NCBI GenBank assembly: GCA_937923405.1
Contig: CALDUY010000025.1
Coordinates: 1-60,152, forward strand
Direction: 5' to 3'
Source: an uncultured Gemmataceae bacterium
GTDB taxonomy: Bacteria > Planctomycetota > Planctomycetia > Gemmatales > Gemmataceae
DNA length: 60,152 nucleotides
Part shown: positions 1 to 6,399 of the stretch, in pieces
Layout of the letters: every line of letters begins with the position of its first letter
How positions within the stretch are numbered: the stretch's first letter is position 1
Translations under genes and position numbers: made by a program
The notes under the pieces: generated by a model
Database searches by the model: none
Told to the model about the DNA's origin: nothing
The model's input: only the letters and a program-made list of their open reading frames with translations

Positions 1-392
1 CGAGGGGATTGAAACGTTGGGTTGGGCGACCGTGAGGGTACTATGACGCTATGGGCATCTAATGAGATGCCCCGATTACGAGGGGATTGAAACTTCCCGT
101 CGAGCCGCTCGACGTGGCAATGCCCCATCGTGTATCTAATGAGATGCCCCGATTACGAGGGGATTGAAACATTCCAGGGCGTCTTGCTCGTCCAGGTCGA
201 TGGCGAAATCTAATGAGATGCCCCGATTACGAGGGGATTGAAACGTGCTCGCCCACGTTGATCTTGACGGCCATGATTCGGTCATCTAATGAGATGCCCC
301 GATTACGAGGGGATTGAAACGAAAAAAGACGAGGCCACCGAAGTGACCTCGTCTGCATCTAATCAGATGTTACAATTACAAGGGATTGAAAT
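1..392 (+). CRISPR. CRISPR array, distal (trailer) end, continues off the left edge
   Basis: Four full identical 37-nt repeats lie at 57-93, 134-170, 208-244 and 284-320. A truncated copy sits at the left edge (1-15) and a degenerate 36-nt terminal copy at 357-392. The repeats begin ATCTAATGAGATG and end GGGGATTGAAAC, so the processed crRNA would carry the common 8-nt handle ATTGAAAC. The five spacers are 16-56 (41 nt), 94-133 (40), 171-207 (37), 245-283 (39) and 321-356 (36). Repeat orientation and the degenerate right-hand copy show plus-strand transcription with the leader to the left, outside the window. The array therefore converges on the minus-strand cas operon: only 3 nt separate the last repeat from the stop codon of the CARF gene. 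Confidence 0.98.
322..354 (-). terminator. Intrinsic terminator formed by the last CRISPR spacer
   Basis: Read on the minus strand, the final spacer forms a 12-bp stem (343-354 with 327-338) with a single G-U wobble. The loop is UUCG closed by C-G, an extra-stable tetraloop, and a U-run (complement of 322-327) follows immediately. It lies about 40 nt past the stop codon of the last gene of the cas operon and is the only visible terminator there. On the plus strand the same hairpin has no T-run, so it should stop cas transcripts from running antisense through the array without blocking pre-crRNA. Structure is seen directly; function is inferred. Confidence 0.8.
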
Positions 393-395
393 AAA

Positions 396-1523
396 CTATG
401 GATTATCATTGATTGTGTGTGGGCCGAATCGTCGGAGCAGCAAGCGGCCCTGGTCGCTGGTGCAACTGACTCGCCAACCGCGATTGTTGATGCGGAAATG
501 ACCAATTCCTGGAAGCTTGGTGTAGTTGTCGTATTGCAGCGCTCCATCCGTGCGCAGCGCGACGGTGTTGCCGTTGCTCTGCTCCAGCATGACGGAGACA
601 CGAGCCAGGGATTTATTCAGCTCGATGCGCTCCCTGCGATTGGTCCGAAGCTCGTCGAAATCGCGGCGGAATGAGGCGGCATAGGCGACCCGAGGTAAAT
701 CTTCCAGCAACGAATCGGCGAGGAGTTCGTCGCGGCCTCGTTCCCACATCAGTAAGCCCCAATCGGAAAGCCAGGCCAACCCGCTGCCCGGAGTGGTCTC
801 CTCCCACAAGGTTTCAGACCAGTCAGCCAGCTCCGTCACGGGCACAGTGTACCCCTCGGCCAGCAGGGCACACCGGGTGCGATGGGCGTGCAAAAACGAC
901 AGATCCAATCGGACCGGCAGACGTGGAATCCGCAACAAGGCCGAATTCCGATCTTCAAAGATGTAGAGAATCTCGTCGGCGTAGAACATTCCGATAGTGT
1001 TCATGTAGCCCTGCAAACTTTTGAAGCTGCCGACGAGATTGAACGAGACGGGAGCGCGGGCCTCGCGGCAGGGAGCCAGGGTATCCTCGCACCAGCGGAT
1101 CAGCCAGCGGATGCCCGAGGAAAAGGCCGACTGCGACCGGGTGCTCAAGCGCGGCGGAACGACCACCTCGACGGCGGAAATCCCGGCCTTGCGCAGGGTC
1201 GCTTCGAGCAGCCCCGCCGTGGCCCGCGCCTGGTAGGTGTCGGTGGCCAGGAGAAAATGCAGGTCGGGCTTGCCCGCCGACAGCGACGACTGATACAGCC
1301 CATGCAGGCCGTTGAGTTCCGCGCTGAGCAGGCGCTGCCGAGACGCGTCGGCGACATCGAGTTCGGCAGCGACCCGAGCAATCCGTTGCTCGATGGCGAG
1401 GCGCTGCTCGGCGGACAGTTCGCCCTCGGTCAGATTGGCGGTCTCCCGCAACAGCGGAGCCAACGCCCCGGCCTCGTTGGTGAGCAAACTGGTGCCGACG
1501 GTGGAGAGTACATAACGGGGCAT
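396..1523 (-). CDS. CARF protein of the APE2256 (Csx1/Csm6/ring-nuclease-like) family with RelE-like C-terminus
   Basis: The protein has 375 aa. Residues 1-200 match the Cas_APE2256 type of CARF domain: the N-terminal strand and ligand loop read VLSTVGTSLLTN (5-16), and a second ligand motif FNLVGSFKSL (161-170) contains K168, followed by the typical YADEILYIFE (181-190). In this family the domain binds cyclic oligoadenylate made by Cas10 and may itself cleave it (ring nuclease). Residues ~278-375 have helix-helix then beta-strand character with GIGHFRINNRGWRVSC (339-354) and a terminal LLLRRFGPH, resembling a RelE/HigB mRNA-interferase fold, a partner known in other CARF proteins. It is the last gene of the type III-B operon, 57 nt after the cmr6-cmr1 fusion. 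The CARF call is firm; the RelE call is inference and could instead be a family-specific extension. Confidence 0.85.
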   Translation of the reverse strand: MPRYVLSTVGTSLLTNEAGALAPLLRETANLTEGELSAEQRLAIEQRIARVAAELDVADASRQRLLSAELNGLHGLYQSSLSAGKPDLHFLLATDTYQARATAGLLEATLRKAGISAVEVVVPPRLSTRSQSAFSSGIRWLIRWCEDTLAPCREARAPVSFNLVGSFKSLQGYMNTIGMFYADEILYIFEDRNSALLRIPRLPVRLDLSFLHAHRTRCALLAEGYTVPVTELADWSETLWEETTPGSGLAWLSDWGLLMWERGRDELLADSLLEDLPRVAYAASFRRDFDELRTNRRERIELNKSLARVSVMLEQSNGNTVALRTDGALQYDNYTKLPGIGHFRINNRGWRVSCTSDQGRLLLRRFGPHTINDNP

Positions 1524-1580
1524 AGAGATACCTCAATTTCAAGAGCGCTCGATTCTGGTTCGATAGTCGCGCGACGAGCT

Positions 1581-3944
1581 TCACGATTCGTCCTTCAAGA
1601 TCGTATGCAGGTGCGAGAGATAGTCTTTCAGGAACTTCTGATGGGCCTGTAAGCCGGGAAGTTCTTGCAGGCCAGGCTCGCGAAGATCCGCCGTCGGGAA
1701 GCCGGCGACGTGAATCTCCAACAATTTGCCCTTCTTCGAGACGTGAAATAGTACGGGGCTGCTGTGGCGGTCGCCGTGCACGCCGTCCAGTTCGAGTGGG
1801 GGAAGATGATCCTCCGGCCGTTGCTGCCTCATCGGTCGATTCTGAGGTCCGTGAATCTTTCGCGGAAGTCCCAGGCCTCGCTTGGCTTCACGATGCTTGC
1901 CGTGAGGTTTATTCGCCGACTGGGCACAACCCATCATGGCCCGGCCGATGAGATCCAGCACACGCCAGGGATCGTCGAAGTTCGTCGGAACCTGAATCCA
2001 GGGCGGCTCGTAGTCCAATACCTCGATCGACAGCCGACGCATCAGGCGTAACGAGGGACTGTTGACCCATTCGTCGCGATAGTCATCCTCGGGCAGCTGG
2101 CAGGCGGCACGAAAGCGTTTGCCGTGAGCTAGCCAGCTACCCCCGGCAAACGTGGCCAGTTCGATCGGCAGGGCGAACGAGCCGAATCCCTTGCGCGATT
2201 TCGAGCCTGCACCGCCCAGCGTGCAAAACCACCACAAGGCGGTCTTCGCCTGGTCGAGGAGGGTCGCCTCGGGAAGCAGTTGTTGCCGAACGACCTCGCC
2301 CTTGGCGTTGTGGAGCAGGAACAGGCCCGGACGAGCGGACAGTTCGACCCGCCATTTCGCGCCTGGTTGCATGCACCAACGCTGCCGACGTTGCGATGGT
2401 TGTCCCGGACCTGGAGAGGACATTTCATCCATACCGTATCCAGCATAGGCAAGACCGGGAATGCCTTTCGGATTGATGTGGTGTTGCTTGGCGAATGCTT
2501 CATTGAAGCGAAGCTGGCCTTGCTGGTTGATCGCCTTGTAGGGCGACAGAATGGGGGTGCCGGAAAGCCGGGTCACTCGCACTTGGACCGCGCCGCCGGT
2601 TTTGGTGTCGCCCCAGACGGCGGCTTCCATGTCGCGCAGGGTCGAGACGGGGACGAAGCCAGCGTGCATGGTTCGCCACCACCAGCGCAGCAGGCCGCGC
2701 AGCGTGGCCGAACGCAGGTCGCAGTCCTCCCGGTTCTGGGAGGCTCCCGCCAGGTAGGCCGGAGTCACCAGCTCCAGGGTGAACGATTCCTTGAGCCAAG
2801 TCGGCGAGGAAATGGCCAGCGTGGTCTTCTCAACCTTGAACCCGCCATAGCCTGCCGCCGTCTTCGCGCCACAGCCCAACTCGGTCAACGCACCATCGAG
2901 CCATTGCTGAGCGAGGGTCAGCAGTTCGTCGGACACATCCGCACGCCGTTTGCTGAGGGCAAAGTAGAAGGTCGTGTTCGGCTTGATAGCCAGGAAGTAG
3001 ACCGGATTGGGCGACTGCCAGTCGCCGGGTGGCTCGGTGCCTTGGTAATAATCCGGATAGTGATTGTTGACAATGTCCACCAACAAGCTCGGCCATTTCT
3101 CCGGCCAGCCGTCGTGGAAGACGATGGTGCCAGCAGCGGCGTTGTCCTGCTCGGTGTGCTTGGGCACGCCCTGCGGTTTCCACGGCTTGGGCCGACGGTC
3201 GATCTCGTCGGAGCCGGGTGCCCAGCCGAAGACACGCTCGATCTGTTGCCAGGCGGTGATCTTGTTGGACTGGGCCGGCAGCCAGACAGTTTCGGCGAAG
3301 GCGCGGGCCATGCCTTTGAGGCCGGTTCCCGGCAGATAGGCGAAGCCGTAGATCGGATGCAAGCACAGGCCGGCATTCTCCAGGGCGTTGGCCCGGGCCA
3401 GATGCAGGGTCAGTGTCGCCTCGGTGGTGCGGCTCCAGTGCTTGGCATTCAGAGCCTGCAAGTAAAACTTCCGACGCTGGAATTGCTCGTCCAGTAGGGT
3501 TTTGTCGCCCGACAATCCGGCAACGAGATTCAGCACGTCGCGCTGTTGTTCCTGCTTGGGACACGGTTGCAGAAAGCGATCGAGCATCAGACCCGGATGC
3601 CGGCTGCTGTCTCTTTTCAGAGTGTCCAGCAACAGACGCAACGACCTGGGCACGGGGATGCAGCTCAAAATTTCGTGCTCACTCATTTGCTCTGGCTCCA
3701 GCTTTCGAGGACCAACCGGGGCAGCAGCTCGCCGAGGCGGACTGTCGCTACCGACTCGCCGCACGTCGCGCGCAACTGGACCGCGTTGGTTACTACTCGG
3801 GACGAACTCCACCTCCAGGCCGATCGAGACATCCTGCGGCAGCAGCCCGATCAGGTCACGATCCCCAAAGAAGTAATCGACTCCCGAGGAATCGCGGATG
3901 TGTCCGGTCCCATTTTTCCATCTCACTACTTTGCCACGGGCCAT
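1581..3944 (-). CDS. cmr6-cmr1: Cold-shock domain / Cmr6 / Cmr1 triple fusion, type III-B RAMP subunits
   Basis: The protein has 787 aa, about the sum of Cmr6 plus Cmr1 plus a small OB domain. Residues 1-65 look like a cold-shock domain (GKVVRWKNGTGHIRDSSG, then YFFG, and a closing RGPVARDVRRV). Residues ~90-375 are Cmr6: LPGTGLKGMAR (204-214) is the RAMP glycine motif, and GCGAKTAAGYGGF (357-369) is the second glycine loop. Residues ~385-787 are Cmr1, with the diagnostic RGLLRWWWR (416-424). In the Cmr complex Cmr6 caps the backbone next to Cmr4, and Cmr1 sits beside it near the 3' end of the crRNA-target duplex, so a covalent link fits the architecture. The OB-like N-terminus may add single-stranded RNA binding (inference). 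It starts 3 nt after the cmr5 stop. No separate cmr1 or cmr6 gene exists in the operon. Confidence 0.93.
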   Translation of the reverse strand: MARGKVVRWKNGTGHIRDSSGVDYFFGDRDLIGLLPQDVSIGLEVEFVPSSNQRGPVARDVRRVGSDSPPRRAAAPVGPRKLEPEQMSEHEILSCIPVPRSLRLLLDTLKRDSSRHPGLMLDRFLQPCPKQEQQRDVLNLVAGLSGDKTLLDEQFQRRKFYLQALNAKHWSRTTEATLTLHLARANALENAGLCLHPIYGFAYLPGTGLKGMARAFAETVWLPAQSNKITAWQQIERVFGWAPGSDEIDRRPKPWKPQGVPKHTEQDNAAAGTIVFHDGWPEKWPSLLVDIVNNHYPDYYQGTEPPGDWQSPNPVYFLAIKPNTTFYFALSKRRADVSDELLTLAQQWLDGALTELGCGAKTAAGYGGFKVEKTTLAISSPTWLKESFTLELVTPAYLAGASQNREDCDLRSATLRGLLRWWWRTMHAGFVPVSTLRDMEAAVWGDTKTGGAVQVRVTRLSGTPILSPYKAINQQGQLRFNEAFAKQHHINPKGIPGLAYAGYGMDEMSSPGPGQPSQRRQRWCMQPGAKWRVELSARPGLFLLHNAKGEVVRQQLLPEATLLDQAKTALWWFCTLGGAGSKSRKGFGSFALPIELATFAGGSWLAHGKRFRAACQLPEDDYRDEWVNSPSLRLMRRLSIEVLDYEPPWIQVPTNFDDPWRVLDLIGRAMMGCAQSANKPHGKHREAKRGLGLPRKIHGPQNRPMRQQRPEDHLPPLELDGVHGDRHSSPVLFHVSKKGKLLEIHVAGFPTADLREPGLQELPGLQAHQKFLKDYLSHLHTILKDES

Positions 3945-3947
3945 GAC

Positions 3948-4337
3948 TTAGCTCTCCTGGGTGTCGGTCAGTTTCTCGGCATCGGCGAAGCGGACGAGCC
4001 ATTGCAGATAGGCCAGACATTCCGCCGTGGCGTAGCGTTGGAAGTCGGCGTCTTCCTGAATCAAGCGAACGAGAAGCCGCTTGTCCTTGCCTGGAGCCAC
4101 GGGCCGACGCTTCGCGATCCAGTCGGTAAGCGCCTCCTGTAACTCCGGGGCATAGCCCTTGGCGAAGAGAAACGCCAGCGCCTGGCCCAGTCCCGAGGCG
4201 AGGATGCGCGTCGGCAGCTTCTTGGCCTGGGTGCCGAACTTCTTGGCCTCGTCTTCCTTCTTGCCTTTCACCCCATGCACCACGTCCCAGGCGTGGGCGG
4301 CCCGTTCTTGATCCAGGGTCTTCTTGCTCGTGCTCAT
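3948..4337 (-). CDS. cmr5: Cmr5, small subunit of the type III-B effector complex
   Basis: The protein has 129 aa from the ATG at 4337; a GTG one codon upstream is also possible. It is almost entirely helical, with the Cmr5 pattern: an N-terminal KTLDQERAAHAWDVV, a central YAPELQEALTDWI-type helix and a C-terminal RYATAECLAYLQWLVRFA. Cmr5 stacks along the Cmr4 backbone and supports crRNA-target RNA binding. The start overlaps the cmr4 stop in a TGATG arrangement, so translation is probably coupled. The family assignment rests on both sequence pattern and position between cmr4 and cmr6. Confidence 0.92.
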   Translation of the reverse strand: MSTSKKTLDQERAAHAWDVVHGVKGKKEDEAKKFGTQAKKLPTRILASGLGQALAFLFAKGYAPELQEALTDWIAKRRPVAPGKDKRLLVRLIQEDADFQRYATAECLAYLQWLVRFADAEKLTDTQES

Positions 4338-5329
4338 CACTTGCTTCCTCCCAGCTTCACCGCGCAGATGCCCTTGCCCGTGGTTTCATCGCCGCCGACT
4401 TGCAGAACGGTCGGCATCAGGTTCTTCAGGCGTTGCAGTAACTCCGCACCGGTGTTCTTTTGCTTGTCGGAACGAGAGGGATGCACCAGAACCACGGAGT
4501 AGAACAGCGTCTCGGTGGGTAGAAATTCCTGATAGAACAACGCTCCTTCCTTCACGGTCTTGGACTCGTAGTTCAACCCGATGCGGGCGCTGACCTCGGT
4601 GGCATGACGCACGAAATGGGTGAAGTCGTCGTCGTGCAGGATCACCAGCTGTTTCTTGAGCCGGGCACAGGTCGGCTTGTACGAGTCGCTGGCAGGCATC
4701 AAGTGGTCGATGATCCATTGAGCCAGCTTCTCATCCAGCAGCTTGCTCTGGCGGGTGAATTCAAACTCTTCCAGCACGAGCTGATTGTTCGCGACCAGAC
4801 ACGGACAACCATCGGGCACGATGGCCTGGTTGCGGTCGAGCGAGTAGGAACCGCTCGGCACGGGCGATACGCCGGCCAGGTCGGCATCGCGGACCAGCCG
4901 GTCCAGCACCTGCGGACAGGTGACCCAGGCGAAGACGCCACGCAGCGACCGCACGGGGAAGGCCAACAGGCGGGCATCGGTGATGCTGACTGCACCGCCG
5001 AACTCGCTGGAATCGCCGGTCGGCGGCCCGAACAACACGCTGAGATCCACGGTGTTGTCAGCGCGTTCGCGTCGGCTGCGGGTTTGCCGATCGGCGTTGA
5101 CCAATTCTCGACTATCTAGATCGCCTTCTTGAGAAATACGCTCACGGCAGGCGTCGCGCAGCACGCCCTTGAGAGCCGAGCCGGCGATGGTCGGAAACAG
5201 GGTGTGGCGTTCGCGCTGTACCGGCAGATCGACCGCGCCCAGAGCGGTTCCCGTACCCGGATGTAACGCCGTCTGGGCGTGTAACCCCAAAAGCGCGCCG
5301 GCGGCGCGGCTGTAGCTCGTCGTCGTCAT
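4337..5329 (-). CDS. cmr4: Cmr4, Cas7-like backbone subunit of type III-B
   Basis: The protein has 330 aa with the start placed at 5329, where it overlaps the cmr3 stop in an ATGA junction. The open frame extends upstream but that part has no family similarity. The N-terminus carries the Cmr4 signature HPGTGTALGAVDLPVQRERHT followed by IAGSALKGVLRDACRER. The conserved Asp (D34) in VDLPVQRE lies where Cmr4 proteins carry the target-RNA-cleaving residue. Several copies form the helical filament that grips crRNA and cuts target RNA at 6-nt intervals. Length is within the family norm. Confidence 0.95.
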   Translation of the reverse strand: MTTTSYSRAAGALLGLHAQTALHPGTGTALGAVDLPVQRERHTLFPTIAGSALKGVLRDACRERISQEGDLDSRELVNADRQTRSRRERADNTVDLSVLFGPPTGDSSEFGGAVSITDARLLAFPVRSLRGVFAWVTCPQVLDRLVRDADLAGVSPVPSGSYSLDRNQAIVPDGCPCLVANNQLVLEEFEFTRQSKLLDEKLAQWIIDHLMPASDSYKPTCARLKKQLVILHDDDFTHFVRHATEVSARIGLNYESKTVKEGALFYQEFLPTETLFYSVVLVHPSRSDKQKNTGAELLQRLKNLMPTVLQVGGDETTGKGICAVKLGGSK

Positions 5330-6399
5330 TGCCAAACTCCTCTCAAAGCCAGCCCCCAACCCACGGCCACGTCGTCTGCTCCCGCGCAGAACGAGCCGGA
5401 ATCGGGAGTAAATTCCCCTTCCACGAAATAGACCGCGCCAGCCGGCACCGCGAAGCGGGTGCGTTCCGGCCCGTTGCGCGCCACGTCCCAACCAGAAAAA
5501 GCGATCGGAGCAGCCGTCGCCGCGGCGCGAACATGACAGCCCTGGGGCAACACGTCAGGTCGATGGGCCTCACGCAGCGGAGCTGGTGTCGTCAGCAACC
5601 ACAGCGAGCGCGTCGCGGCGGCAGCCTGCGGCCAAGCGAACGGTTTGCGCGGCTGAACCGAGACATGTCGTCCCTCACCGCCCAGCGGTAACGGACCGGC
5701 CAGGCGCTCCGCCACGTCGGTGGGGGCACCATCGCCCGGGATCACTTCGGCGTACAAACTCACCCCTGGTTTCAGCACCAGAAGCCGAATGCCATAGAGC
5801 ATGCTGTCCACTCCCGTGAGCCTGTCAGGATGGATCGCCAACCCCGTGCGCTCCTCGAAGGCGAACAACTCGTCGGGCTTGCGGCGGTGTTGGGACGACG
5901 GTTCGTGACCGTCGAGAAACTCGCGCAGTCCCTCGGCGCTGAGAAAGCCTCCTGCCGGCTTGGTCTCGGACGCGCCCGCGCGCCAGAGCGGCCAAAGCTC
6001 GTGGGGACTCGACCAGCCGGGAAGTTGCCGCGGCTCCAGCGGTCGCAGTCGAACCAGGCGGCCGTTCTGCTCGGACAGAATCACAGGCATCGGCACCAGG
6101 GGTTGGGCAGCGTCTCCCTTGCCCTGCGCCAGCCACGGTCCCCGGAATTGCGAGCGAAGCACCCATTCCGGACATTTCAACTCTCGTAGAGCATCTTCGA
6201 TGGGCAAGCCGCGCCGACGCAACCTCGGAAGCTCGCTCAGATCGACGAACTGACGTACCAGGTTGCTCCGCAATGCCCCGGCCAGGGTGCGCGGTTGGGG
6301 CAAGCCGCCCTCGCCGCGCGTTGCTGCCGTGAACGGTCGGCCATCGCGGAAAAACAGCGTGTCCAGCGGTTCCAGCTGCAATCCGATCACTTGAGTCAT
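5326..6399 (-). CDS. cmr3: Cmr3, Cas5-like subunit of type III-B
   Basis: The protein has 357 aa from 6399; the ATG shares one base with the cas10 stop (TGATG). The N-terminus has the classical Cmr3 signature LEPLDTLFFRDGRPF followed by a Gly-rich stretch and LAGALRSNLV. Near the C-terminus is the FSGWD-containing region typical of the family. Cmr3 contacts the crRNA 5' handle and joins the backbone to Cas10. An in-frame extension upstream of the chosen start has no similarity and overlaps cas10 by nearly 180 nt. Confidence 0.95.
   Translation of the reverse strand: MTQVIGLQLEPLDTLFFRDGRPFTAATRGEGGLPQPRTLAGALRSNLVRQFVDLSELPRLRRRGLPIEDALRELKCPEWVLRSQFRGPWLAQGKGDAAQPLVPMPVILSEQNGRLVRLRPLEPRQLPGWSSPHELWPLWRAGASETKPAGGFLSAEGLREFLDGHEPSSQHRRKPDELFAFEERTGLAIHPDRLTGVDSMLYGIRLLVLKPGVSLYAEVIPGDGAPTDVAERLAGPLPLGGEGRHVSVQPRKPFAWPQAAAATRSLWLLTTPAPLREAHRPDVLPQGCHVRAAATAAPIAFSGWDVARNGPERTRFAVPAGAVYFVEGEFTPDSGSFCAGADDVAVGWGLALRGVWQ

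Noticed and set aside
882..1652. 256-codon plus-strand open frame opposite the CARF gene
   Set aside because: It is antisense to a clear CARF gene, has low-complexity Arg/Gln/Gly composition and no domain; it is a by-product of GC-rich codon usage.
2280..3497. 405-codon plus-strand open frame
   Set aside because: It lies wholly antisense to the cmr6-cmr1 fusion with shadow-like composition and no recognisable motifs.
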